Source: Alkaliphilus sp. B6464
Lineage (GTDB): Bacteria; Bacillota; Clostridia; Peptostreptococcales; Natronincolaceae
Assembly: GCF_018141165.1 (NCBI RefSeq)
Contig: NZ_CP058557.1
Span: 1,302,001-1,366,000 of the forward strand
Direction: 5' to 3'
DNA: 64,000 nt
Under the pieces are notes generated by a model. It did not search any database. It was given only the letters and a program-made list of their open reading frames with translations, and was not told the origin of the DNA. This document shows positions 45,407 to 53,108 of this stretch, in pieces; the first letter of the stretch is position 1, and every line of letters begins with the position of its first letter. Made by a program: the position numbers and the translations under genes.

Positions 45407-45637
45407 TCTTATAATACACCTTCCCGAAATGCAATTCTTAATTGAAAAAATAAAAACTGCTGAGTTTATATTATTTGAAAAGACTTTTTCAAATTTTAAA
45501 AAGCTTCTGTTGTTATTTTAATATATAAAATTAACAAAGTAAATAACATATCTTAGGTTTACAATAAATAACACACAAGAAAAGACTGGAACTTTTTTTT
45601 CGAGGTACTAGATTTTGTCGGGTATAAGTAATAAATA
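45407..45637. other. Intergenic, no gene seen
   Basis: AT-rich spacer that carries the promoter and leader of the minus-strand kinase operon. No consensus boxes were clear and no open frame is supported. Confidence 0.4.
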
Positions 45638-45667
45638 AACCTCCCCTTTGTAAGAAATGGGGAGGTT
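45638..45667 (-). terminator. Alcohol dehydrogenase terminator
   Basis: AACCTCCCC (45638-45646) pairs with GGGGAGGTT (45659-45667). On the minus strand TTATTTATT follows. It separates the dehydrogenase from the kinase operon. Confidence 0.75.
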
Positions 45668-45718
45668 ATTTCGAGAATAAAATATTTTTTATCTAATTTT
45701 TATGATTTTGAAGATTTA

Positions 45719-46846
45719 TTAATAACATTTTTGATAAATTCTAATCAGATCTTCCTTAGAAGGTTGTTTTGGATTAGTAGGGGTACATCGATCGAGCATA
45801 GCTGTTTGAGCCATTTGGTCCAGTACTCTCTCAAATTTAGTTTGCTCAATTCCAAGGGTTCTTATATTATCTTCAATATCCAGTGCTTTTTTCAGTCTGC
45901 TTACAGCAAGCATGAAATTAACAGCTCCTTCACGACGTGTCCTAGCCGGAAGTTGCAGAACTGTTGCCAGTTTTGCATATTTTTCGGTAGCATAACCACT
46001 GGCACTTCCATCTAAGTCAGAGTTAAACTCCATCACTGCATTTAGCATAAGCGCATTAGAGCGACCATGTGCAATGTGAAAAGTTCCCCCAAAGGCATGG
46101 GCAAGGCTATGATTGATGCCGAGGCCCGTATTTGTAAATGCCATTCCCGCCATACAGGAAGCATTCTGAACACGATCCCTCGCATTAGCATTATTGATGT
46201 CTTTGTAGAGGACTTCAAGATTTTCGAATATAAGTTTGATTGCTTTTTCTACAAGAGCGTCTGTAAAGTCGGTTGCTTTTGTGGAAACATAAGCCTCTAT
46301 GGCATGAACCAAAACATCTATTCCTGTATCTGCTACCACACGTTGTGGAACATGCTGGATACAGGTAGAATCTAGTATAGCAATATCTGGTGCTATAAAC
46401 TCATCTACGATGCATACCTTTTCTCCCTCATCAGAGGTAATGACGGAAAAGTCAGTTACTTCAGAGCCAGTTCCACTTGTAGAAGGAATCGCAATAAAGA
46501 GTGGTCTTTTTATTTCCATACCCTCTATGGCTCCAAACTTCCACGCAAAATAAAGAATTCCTTTGGCAGTATCAATGGCAGAACCTCCGCCGATTGCAAC
46601 CAAAACATCTGCGTCACTTTCCCTATAGAGCTTTAGCCCGTCTGCAATTACTTTAACATCAGGATCAGGGCACACCTCTGAAAAAACTTTGGAGCTTATT
46701 CCTGCTTCGCTTAAGTAGTCTACCGTTTTTTGAAGATATCCTAATGTTTCCATTATTGAATCAGCAACAATAAATGCTCGAGATCCGGAAATCTGTTTTA
46801 AAAGCTGTAGGGATTGATTGTTAAAATAAACCTTCGATTTAAGCAT
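45719..46846 (-). CDS. Iron-containing alcohol dehydrogenase (PduQ/EutG-like)
   Basis: A 375-residue group III alcohol dehydrogenase from the MLKSKVYF start. NAD-site GGGSAIDTAKG; metal ligands in DTGIDVLVHAIEAYVS and GINHSLAHAFGGTFHIAHG. In microcompartment loci it reduces aldehyde to alcohol and recycles NAD+, here acetaldehyde to ethanol. An ATG 30 bases upstream overlaps a GGAGG that would be the ribosome-binding site of a start further in, so the true start is unsure. It is a single gene on the minus strand with a 24-bp palindrome 60 bases upstream. Confidence 0.88.
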   Translation of the reverse strand: MLKSKVYFNNQSLQLLKQISGSRAFIVADSIMETLGYLQKTVDYLSEAGISSKVFSEVCPDPDVKVIADGLKLYRESDADVLVAIGGGSAIDTAKGILYFAWKFGAIEGMEIKRPLFIAIPSTSGTGSEVTDFSVITSDEGEKVCIVDEFIAPDIAILDSTCIQHVPQRVVADTGIDVLVHAIEAYVSTKATDFTDALVEKAIKLIFENLEVLYKDINNANARDRVQNASCMAGMAFTNTGLGINHSLAHAFGGTFHIAHGRSNALMLNAVMEFNSDLDGSASGYATEKYAKLATVLQLPARTRREGAVNFMLAVSRLKKALDIEDNIRTLGIEQTKFERVLDQMAQTAMLDRCTPTNPKQPSKEDLIRIYQKCY

Positions 46847-46904
46847 AAACTTGTCTTTTATGATAATTACCTCCATTCCTAGGAAATTTTATTAGACAAC
46901 ACAA

Positions 46905-46928
46905 TTAGTTAATTAATTAATTAACTAA
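46905..46928. repeat. 24-bp perfect palindrome upstream of the alcohol dehydrogenase
   Basis: Perfect palindrome with arms TTAGTTAATTAA and TTAATTAACTAA, 58 bases upstream of the dehydrogenase start. Its position suits an operator for a dimeric regulator, or a supercoil-sensitive AT hairpin. Confidence 0.5.
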
Positions 46929-47201
46929 CATAATAAGTTAAGCTAATGATTATTTATGATATCATACAAAACAATGGTTTTATTGAAGATTCACCATATA
47001 ATTGTAGTACTATTGTATCTGATTGAAATCCGACATTGTACAAAATCTATCTTCTTGAATAATGGCTGTTTAATGTGGATAAAGGTTTACTCTATGCTCA
47101 ATAATTATCTATAAAAATATCAATTTTTTTATAGCATAAAAATGGTAACTGCTCTAAATAGTTCAGATAGAGTGAATTGAAAGTATGTATAAAGTAATGT
47201 A
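46929..47201. other. Divergent regulatory region, no gene seen
   Basis: About 270 AT-rich bases between the minus-strand alcohol dehydrogenase and the plus-strand kinase promoter. No open frame with a ribosome-binding site is present. Confidence 0.4.
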
Positions 47202-47230
47202 TTGATTCTCTAGACTATTCTTGCTATAAT
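47202..47230 (+). promoter_or_regulatory. Promoter of the choline kinase-like gene
   Basis: TTGATT (47202-47207) and TATAAT (47225-47230), 17-bp spacer. The transcript would have a leader of about 125 bases containing a hairpin between TTTTTAGGTC and GACCTATCTAAAAA. Confidence 0.65.
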
Positions 47231-47360
47231 AGATTAAACTTCCGTTGGTTAACAACTCGCTTTTTAGGTCATTGTTTTCGTTTAGAAAGTTGGACCTATC
47301 TAAAAATTGGATTTTCATAATGATAAATAATAAATTTTAATATGTATGGTGGAATTACTG

Positions 47361-48275
47361 ATGAAAATAGAAGAAATAGTACAAAAAAAACTACGTATCG
47401 TTTTTAACGATGAAAGTATTGTATTCGATAAATCTCGTTTTACAGGTGGGCTTACTAATTACAACTATATTATGAATATCAAGGGTAAGGAATATGTTAT
47501 TCGACAACCGGGTGGTATGACGGATCAGATGATTGACCGGAAAATTGAAAAGATCAATAATAATATTGCATCGGAACTGGGACTGAATTCTGAGTGTATT
47601 TATTTTGATGAGATCAACGGGATTAAAATTAGCGCATATATTCAAAATAGCAAAAACATTGCTCTTTCCAATCCTCACTGTCCTGCTAACTTGAGAGCTG
47701 TATCTAGTTTAATGAAAAAAACCCACTCCAGCCCAAAGTATTTTCCGAACTCTTTTGATTTTGAGACTGAGTTAAATAAATATGAACAAATAGTTAAAAA
47801 GCTTAACGGTGATTTTTTCTTTGACTATATTACATTGAAAAAACAACTGATTGACTTTCTAAGAGAAAATGCCAAAAATGTAATTTCTGTCCCCTGTCAT
47901 AACGACACAGTTCCCGAAAATTTTGTCATTGACAATAATGGCAGAATATATCTTATAGACTGGGAATATTCTGGAATGAACGATCCAAGCTGGGATGTGG
48001 CTGCATATATTCTTGAATCGAAGCTAACAGAAGAGTCAATTGAATACCTTATTTTGGATTACTATGGGCAATTACCCACACCTGAAGAAGTATTAAAGAT
48101 AAAATGCTTTATGTTAGCACAGGATTTGCTTTGGACAGTATGGGCATTGATTAGACACTACAATGGTGACGATTTTCTGGACTACTGTTACATTCGATAC
48201 GAACGTTTTCGAAAGAACATGAAGGCAATTACAGTTTCATCGGAATACTCCATTGCTGATATGGTAAAGGATTAA
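47361..48275 (+). CDS. Choline/ethanolamine kinase (LicA-like)
   Basis: A 304-residue aminoglycoside phosphotransferase-fold kinase. The Brenner motif HNDTVPENF starts at H180 with D182 as catalytic base; LIDWEYSGMNDPSWDVA holds the metal-binding D200. This pattern is that of LicA-type choline kinases. It would phosphorylate choline (or ethanolamine), diverting it to phospholipid or teichoic acid instead of CutC. I start at the ATG with GGTGG eight bases upstream, not the in-frame ATG 15 bases earlier. It lies beside the choline microcompartment genes, so co-regulation is plausible. Confidence 0.78.
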   Translation: MKIEEIVQKKLRIVFNDESIVFDKSRFTGGLTNYNYIMNIKGKEYVIRQPGGMTDQMIDRKIEKINNNIASELGLNSECIYFDEINGIKISAYIQNSKNIALSNPHCPANLRAVSSLMKKTHSSPKYFPNSFDFETELNKYEQIVKKLNGDFFFDYITLKKQLIDFLRENAKNVISVPCHNDTVPENFVIDNNGRIYLIDWEYSGMNDPSWDVAAYILESKLTEESIEYLILDYYGQLPTPEEVLKIKCFMLAQDLLWTVWALIRHYNGDDFLDYCYIRYERFRKNMKAITVSSEYSIADMVKD

Positions 48276-48453
48276 GCAGTTATATTTATAACTCCTTCTG
48301 TAGGAGATTATTGTATGATGTATCATACTGCAACATTTATAAATATATAATATAGGGACTTATCACTGGTAAAGCGATAATGTTTAGATGATTTAAAAAA
48401 GACACTTTGAGAAAGCCCCGTGCTAATAAGGATGTTTTCAGTTTTTGAGATTT

Positions 48454-48479
48454 GCCGTAGGATTTTAAAGTCCTACGGC
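48454..48479 (-). terminator. Hairpin behind the recombinase relic
   Basis: A 26-base near-perfect palindrome (arms GCCGTAGGATTTT and AAAGTCCTACGGC) just past the recombinase relic's stop codon, inside the left end of the element. Confidence 0.6.
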
Positions 48480-48491
48480 TTTTCTCTTGCC

Positions 48492-48776
48492 TTAAACCCT
48501 GCCCACAAAGTTGAAATAAACATCAACCTGCTGGATGTAGTTTTTCTTCTTGTACGGCTCGGAACGCTCATGATCCTATTCCGTGCTGATTCCTGCTTCA
48601 TGTTCCGTATGCTCCTTAGCTTCGGAGGTTACACGCTGAATCTCCGCCAGCACGATTTGGCGCAGTGCCATGACCTTGATGGTGTGGGGCGTACACTCGT
48701 CCTTGTGCTTATGGTACTTTCCACAGACATAAGTAAATTGCCTTTCATTCCATCTCCCCTTGCCGCAAGCGGCAGG
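48492..48776 (-). pseudogene. Large serine recombinase, C-terminal relic
   Basis: On the minus strand one frame reads a zinc-ribbon and coiled-coil segment typical of transposon serine recombinases: WNERQFTYVCGKYHKHKDE, CTPHTIKVMALRQIVLAEIQ and RVTSEAKEHTEHEAG, then an amber stop, then in frame DHERSEPYKKKNYIQQ and VDVYFNFVGRV. Only about 95 codons remain, without the catalytic N-terminus, and one stop interrupts them. GC is near 50%, far above the surroundings. A 126-codon frame on the other strand across the same DNA is not a gene. Confidence 0.75.
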
Positions 48777-49098
48777 AAGTCACTTTGCTCCAAAAGCTAA
48801 AAATCATGCTCGTACCTCCTTTCGGTACGGCCTTTTCTACCGTAAATTTATGGTAGCAGATCCGGCGAAATTTGTCGAGCTGAAACGTGAATGTCAAAGG
48901 AAGAAATTATGACAAAATACGACTGCTATGGTATACTGAATTAAAGTAATATTTTGCTAATTTGTTTAAATTTGAAAGCTGAAGTTGTTACTGAACAGGC
49001 CAAATAATACAGTTTGATTATCTGAATTTAAATTAGATCCAAATATACTTTTATCGTAAACAGATTACACTATATAGAATGAATTTGGAGGAAAGAAA
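48777..49098. other. Element-internal spacer, no gene seen
   Basis: It begins with a CGTACC...GGTACG hairpin near 48810 and continues as AT-rich sequence with no supported frame. A minus-strand ORF starting ATGATTTTTAGC here ends after 20 codons and looks like part of the recombinase ruin. Confidence 0.4.
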
Positions 49099-49800
49099 AT
49101 GAATTATTATGAAGCATGGTTACAATCGGGCGCAACTTGGATGAAGGCTTACCGCAAGCAGCTGATGCGCAAGCATACGCATTTTATTATCCCTGCTGTT
49201 GTGCTGGTATTGGTGGCGGTTTTTGCTTTTGCTGCGGTGTCAAACGGCGGTACCAGTGAAGATATTACCGGCGGTATATTTACAGGGATTTTGCTTGGAG
49301 CAGTAGTTTGTGGAATCTATATGCTAATATTGCTCCCCGGGCTCAGTCCCAAACGAATGAGCCGGAATATCAAGAGCGCCGTTAAACTATTGGATATGAG
49401 CGAAACAGAACAGGAGCAGCTTGGCCGCGAAATGCTGGAAGCAGAAAAAGACCCTGCGTGCGTATTGGAGTATAAGATGGTGGGGCCTAATTCGAAGGGT
49501 ACTCCCGCGAAATTCATTATCTCTCCGAACTATGCCTGCTTATGGGGTGGCTATCCGCTTGTAATTTTGGTGAGCCTTTCAAGGCTTGCGGATGTGCGCG
49601 CGGCGGAGGAACGCAAAACAGCGGTAACACACGGGGCAAAAATAGACACCCATCACCGCTTTGATCTCCATACCATCACCTTTTACTACAAAGGCTCAGA
49701 TCAAGACGGGGACAATGGCATGGGATTTTTTGATGAGGCGATTCGGGACGAGGTGTTTAGAATGATTGAGGCGCAGCGAGCAGATACCGTTTTGCACTAA
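49099..49800 (+). CDS. Unknown two-span membrane protein, foreign base composition
   Basis: A 233-residue protein with two membrane segments (about 29-48 and 58-80) and a cytoplasmic domain of about 150 residues. I do not recognise the family. GC content is clearly higher (about half) than in neighbouring genes, matching the other pieces of the decayed element, so it was acquired with it. GGAGGAAAGAAA precedes the ATG and the frame is intact, so it may still be expressed. Codon use rich in GCG, CGC and CGG is unlike the host's. Confidence 0.65.
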   Translation: MNYYEAWLQSGATWMKAYRKQLMRKHTHFIIPAVVLVLVAVFAFAAVSNGGTSEDITGGIFTGILLGAVVCGIYMLILLPGLSPKRMSRNIKSAVKLLDMSETEQEQLGREMLEAEKDPACVLEYKMVGPNSKGTPAKFIISPNYACLWGGYPLVILVSLSRLADVRAAEERKTAVTHGAKIDTHHRFDLHTITFYYKGSDQDGDNGMGFFDEAIRDEVFRMIEAQRADTVLH

Positions 49801-49826
49801 AAATGGCGGCTGAAAGGGGACATTGT

Positions 49827-50071
49827 ATGGACAACATGAAAAATCAGATAAAGGAACTCATAAATACAAATAAGGAGATTTTTGCAGACGCATTTTTAAA
49901 CAGGTATCCTTAGCCACAGCGATACTTATTTGCATTCAGGGATGTTTCCGACAGCCAAAATCCAGATGGGAAGGGCATCGATTTATAATAACCGATAATT
50001 TGGGCGCGGAAGTAGTCTTGCTTGATCAAGATAATGAAAAGAATAACAAGTATGTTTTTAAATTTGAATAA
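49827..50071 (+). pseudogene. Frameshifted gene fragment of unknown family
   Basis: A start with GGGG upstream opens MDNMKNQIKELINTNKE and stops after 28 codons. A frame-shifted continuation encodes RWEGHRFIITDNLGAEVVLL followed by DQDNEKNNKYVFKFE and a stop. The coherent C-terminal half suggests a once-complete gene of roughly 80 codons. Family not recognised. Confidence 0.45.
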
Positions 50072-50094
50072 CAATATAAGAGGAAGCGCTCTGT

Positions 50095-50301
50095 TCAAAA
50101 TGAACAGGCGCTTCCTCTGTCTATATCGCTAAGTCGGATGCGCTCCATTGTATCTTTTTCCGGCATAGGGTGTACATTCAGATAATTCGGACGTATCCGT
50201 CCATATTTCCCCAATTTGTCAAGCTCTCCTTTTCCGTCAATTTCAATGTTGAGGTACAGTAACCCATCAATCTCCGTGTATTCAAATTCAAACTTTGCCA
50301 T
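50095..50301 (-). pseudogene. TnpV-like transposon protein, internally deleted
   Basis: A 68-codon frame opening FEYTEIDGLLYLNIEIDG, then LDKLGKYGRIRPNYL, which resembles the start of TnpV-type proteins of clostridial elements (about 110-130 residues). The next residues, HPMPEKDTMERIRLS, resemble the C-terminal third of that family, so about 40 codons appear deleted between them. Probably not functional. AGAATTTGC precedes the ATG, a weak translation signal. Confidence 0.5.
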
Positions 50302-50423
50302 AAAGCAAATTCTCCAATAAAGATTATTTACAATTCATCGGTCATCGTTCGGCTGTGTGCGAAACAATTATGATTTTCATAAACATCCTTATTGGAGGAT
50401 TGCTAAATCAAGGTGTCTTTTTT

Positions 50424-50949
50424 GTTTTTATGGATATTATGAAATAAAAATTTCATTTTGGATGTGAATATTGATGTACTTAAAGTACAACAAAATATAC
50501 AACATATTAGCTAAAAAATAAAACTGGGTACCATTAGTACAAAAAAGTTACGATAGTACAATAACACTAAAAAATTGAAGGATTTTATACAGCAAAGTAG
50601 TACGATTTATGCCATGGAAAAATGCATTGTTAAGTTATTATTAATATAAGAAATTATAAATGTTTAAAAATTAAGAAAATCATGAGGTAATGCATTACTA
50701 GCTAAAAATAAATCTTAGAGTAACTAGAATCACATAAAAATAACATAAAGTTATGGAAAGAGATCATCATTATATTTATATTTTTATATAGTTTTGCACG
50801 AATTGTAATTTAATTTTTAAGAGAAAACTTTCTAAAGCTCAAGCTCAAATAAGATTTTGCTATTATTTTAACAAGCGCAAAACTATAGTGTATTTTTAAA
50901 TGATGATATAAAAAAACAAAAGAAAACCTAAATGAGGGGAGTTTTGCTA
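50424..50949 (+). promoter_or_regulatory. Long regulatory region of the choline microcompartment operon
   Basis: A 526-base AT-rich stretch with no gene. It contains a TGTACTTAAAGTACA palindrome (50475-50489) and repeats of (A/T)AGTAC(A/G) at 50483, 50535, 50554 and 50598, two of them 19 bases apart. Closer to the operon TATAGTTTTGC (50787-50797) and GCAAAACTATA (50877-50887) form an 11-bp inverted repeat 80 bases apart. These are candidate sites for the AraC-type response regulator at 43441. No sigma-54 box and no ANTAR-type hairpins were seen. Confidence 0.5.
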
Positions 50950-52044
50950 ATGAACAAAGCAACACCAGCAGCCAATGCACCTGCAATTGCTGCTAAAAAC
51001 AAATTATCATCACAGTTCTTCAAAAAAGGTGTAACAATCGGCTTATTATCTGGCCTTGTTTACGGGCTGTATACAGCGTTTCTAACGCTGGGTATGGCAA
51101 AAGGGGTTTGGGCTGACTGGTATGGTCCTAACACAGCTGGTTTATCAGCTTTCTTTATTACTTTTGTCCTAGGAGCATTAGGCAGTGCAGTAAATGATAG
51201 TATCAGTGGTGTTTTTGCATTGATCAACGTAGGAATTAAAGGTAAGATGAGTGACTTTTTTAGAACGATTAAAACTGTTCCTGGGGTTATGATGATTTTG
51301 GCAGCGTTAATCGGAGGACCGATCGCCAGTGCAGCATACATTATTGCGATCCAACAGGCAGGTTCTATCGTTATTCCAATTGCCGCTTTAAACACAGCAG
51401 TTGGTGCTGTTTTAGGTAAGGTTTTATTCAAGCAAGAGCTGAGCAAGAGAATGGTAGCCGGCGTTGCGATTTGTGTTTCAGCTGGTGCTTTAATCGGTAG
51501 TACAGGTCTTGGTGGCGATGCACCGGAGGGATTAGTAACTGGAATTGGTATCGCATTGATTGCAGCTTTAGGATGGGGTCTTGAAGGATGTGTGGCTGGT
51601 TTCGGAACATCAATGATTGACTCTGAAATTGGAATTACCATCAGACAAACAACATCTGGTTTAGGAAACTTACTTATTTTACTTCCAGTCTTCGGTATAA
51701 TTGGTGGAAATCCAAAGCTTTCCATGAGCTTAACACTTCAAGCCTTTACTAGTGGTCCTGCAATGATTTGGTTCCTTGTATCTGGTATTTGTGCATATTA
51801 TACTTTTATGTTCTGGTATAAAGGAAATGGAATGTGCGGTGCTGCTCTAGGAATGGCTTGTAATGGTACTTATTCATTCTGGGGACCTTTCTTCAGCTGG
51901 ATTTTATTAGGTGTAATCTTTGGAATGGAAGGCATGGAATTACCTCCAGTTGCTTGGGTTGCTGCTGTATTAATGGCAATTGGTATTTCAGTAATTGCAA
52001 TGAACCCAATGGACTTATTTAAAAAAGAAGGAGGACAAGCTTAA
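50950..52044 (+). CDS. EamA/DMT-type transporter, first gene of the choline operon
   Basis: A 364-residue, about ten-span protein with internal repeat (AALIGGPIASAAYIIAIQQAG and GICAYYTFMFWYKGNGMCG). It belongs to the drug/metabolite superfamily. First in an operon for choline cleavage, it probably brings in choline or expels trimethylamine; sequence does not choose. I start at the ATG with AGGGGA nine bases upstream rather than the ATG at 50932. Its stop codon overlaps the next start by one base. Confidence 0.75.
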   Translation: MNKATPAANAPAIAAKNKLSSQFFKKGVTIGLLSGLVYGLYTAFLTLGMAKGVWADWYGPNTAGLSAFFITFVLGALGSAVNDSISGVFALINVGIKGKMSDFFRTIKTVPGVMMILAALIGGPIASAAYIIAIQQAGSIVIPIAALNTAVGAVLGKVLFKQELSKRMVAGVAICVSAGALIGSTGLGGDAPEGLVTGIGIALIAALGWGLEGCVAGFGTSMIDSEIGITIRQTTSGLGNLLILLPVFGIIGGNPKLSMSLTLQAFTSGPAMIWFLVSGICAYYTFMFWYKGNGMCGAALGMACNGTYSFWGPFFSWILLGVIFGMEGMELPPVAWVAAVLMAIGISVIAMNPMDLFKKEGGQA

Positions 52045-52310
52045 TGAAACCACTGAATTATGCTATTTTAAAACATTTTACAAAGGTTAAAGAAGCTTGC
52101 ACAGAAGATGTTATTGAGGCTTTGAAAGGTGAATATGGAAACTTTAAAGCTCTTAATAAAGATGAAGTACTGGCTGCTTTAATGACAGCAGAGGCTAATG
52201 GTCTTCTTGAAGAATCAAGATTTGAACTAGATAAAACAAATGCGTTAAGAATTTACTATCGTGCACACAAAGAAGGTGCAGATACAATAAATAAATACAT
52301 TAAAGACTAA
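52044..52310 (+). CDS. Small winged-helix-like protein of the choline operon
   Basis: An 88-residue protein with pattern helix-helix-strand: KPLNYAILKHFTKVKEA, EVLAALMTAEANGLLEES, LRIYYRAHKEGADTINKYI. It looks like a small winged helix, perhaps regulatory or a protein-protein adapter. Family not known to me. The ATG overlaps the transporter stop (TAATG), so the two are translated together. Confidence 0.6.
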   Translation: MKPLNYAILKHFTKVKEACTEDVIEALKGEYGNFKALNKDEVLAALMTAEANGLLEESRFELDKTNALRIYYRAHKEGADTINKYIKD

Positions 52311-52385
52311 TAAACTAATAACTTGATTATTACTTAAATTATATGAGCTTAAATAATAAATGGACATTTATCAAGCAGGAGCGAA

Positions 52386-52427
52386 ATGATTGAAAATAAA
52401 CTAAACAATAAAGATTTGAAAGGATGA
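52386..52427 (+). CDS. Possible 13-residue leader peptide
   Basis: AGGAGCGAA precedes an ATG that opens [13 protein letters not shown] and stops at TGA, eight bases before the first shell-protein gene, overlapping its ribosome-binding site. It could couple translation, or be chance. Confidence 0.25.
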   Translation: MIENKLNNKDLKG

Positions 52428-52434
52428 AAATAGG

Positions 52435-52731
52435 ATGAGATACTACGGAGAAGAAGCATTAGGTCTTATTGAAACAGTAGGTATGGTTCCTGCGATTGAG
52501 GCGGCAGATAAAATGCTAAAGGCTGCTAATGTTGAGCTGGTATCATATGAAAATGTGGGGTCTACTCTTGTTACGATTATGGTAAAGGGTGATGTTGGCG
52601 CTGTTAAGGCATCTGTAGAAGCAGGAGCTGCTGCTGCCGCAGCAATAGGTAAATTAACAGCACAAAATGTTATGCCACGACCTATTCGAGCTATTGGAGA
52701 TATTGTTTCAATATATGATATTGATAAATAA
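52435..52731 (+). CDS. BMC-H shell protein (PduA/EutM type)
   Basis: A 98-residue single BMC-domain protein: [20 protein letters not shown], then [26 protein letters not shown]. Such proteins form the flat hexamers of the microcompartment facets. The pore loop follows [13 protein letters not shown]. It is the first of several shell genes in this operon, upstream of the aldehyde dehydrogenase homologue and cutC. Confidence 0.93.
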   Translation: MRYYGEEALGLIETVGMVPAIEAADKMLKAANVELVSYENVGSTLVTIMVKGDVGAVKASVEAGAAAAAAIGKLTAQNVMPRPIRAIGDIVSIYDIDK

Positions 52732-52757
52732 AATAACAGAGGAGAGTGAAGCTGCAT

Positions 52758-53060
52758 ATGAGCAATTATAAGGCTTTAGGTTTAATAGAAACATTTGGTA
52801 TAGTTTATGTTTTGGAGGCTGCAGATGCAATGTGTAAGGCTGCGGATGTTGAATTGATTGGTTTTGAAAACGTAGCTTCTGGCTATATTTCTGTATTAGT
52901 TAGAGGAGACGTAGGGGCATGTAAAGCAGCTGTAGAAACCGGGATAAAAGCTGTTGAAGATATGGGCTCTGAAGTTTATAGCTCGGTTGTTATTGCAAGT
53001 CCCCATCAAGACGTTGAAAAGATTATTTCGCGCTATTCGCTTGAAACTTTAAATCTTTAA
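52758..53060 (+). CDS. BMC-H shell protein (second hexameric type)
   Basis: A 100-residue BMC-domain protein: ALGLIETFGIVYVLEAADAMCKA and GYISVLVRGDVGACKAAVE. It differs from the first shell protein in the pore region (SSVVIASPHQDVEKI) and has extra cysteines, so it likely forms a distinct hexamer, perhaps with another pore selectivity. I use the ATG before SNYKALG. AGGAG is 13 bases upstream; an earlier GTG has only one base. Confidence 0.88.
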   Translation: MSNYKALGLIETFGIVYVLEAADAMCKAADVELIGFENVASGYISVLVRGDVGACKAAVETGIKAVEDMGSEVYSSVVIASPHQDVEKIISRYSLETLNL

Positions 53061-53108
53061 TAGATCACTAATACAGATATTTAATAGAGATGAAAGGGAG
53101 AGATATAA

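Larger units (their letters stand above)
48395..50423. mobile_element. Decayed mobile element bounded by 43-bp inverted repeats
   Basis: The ends match as inverted repeats: AAAAAAGACAC(T/C)TTGA, fourteen variable bases, then AATAAGGATGTTT, at 48395-48437 (plus) and 50381-50423 (minus), 33 of 43 bases identical. Inside are the C-terminal relic of a large serine recombinase, a TnpV-like relic, a 233-residue membrane protein of higher GC than the surroundings, and frameshifted fragments. No target duplication is obvious. It splits the choline regulator/kinase side from the microcompartment operon. Confidence 0.6.

Noticed and set aside
48420-48800. A plus-strand 126-codon open frame
   Set aside because: The complementary strand encodes a recognisable serine-recombinase C-terminus in this stretch; the plus-strand frame has no ribosome-binding site and no family resemblance.
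50424-50949. ANTAR-regulated hairpins or sigma-54 promoter ahead of the choline operon
   Set aside because: No paired hairpins with the ANTAR loop signature and no GG-N10-GC box were found. Regulation by the nearby PocR/AraC pair is more likely.
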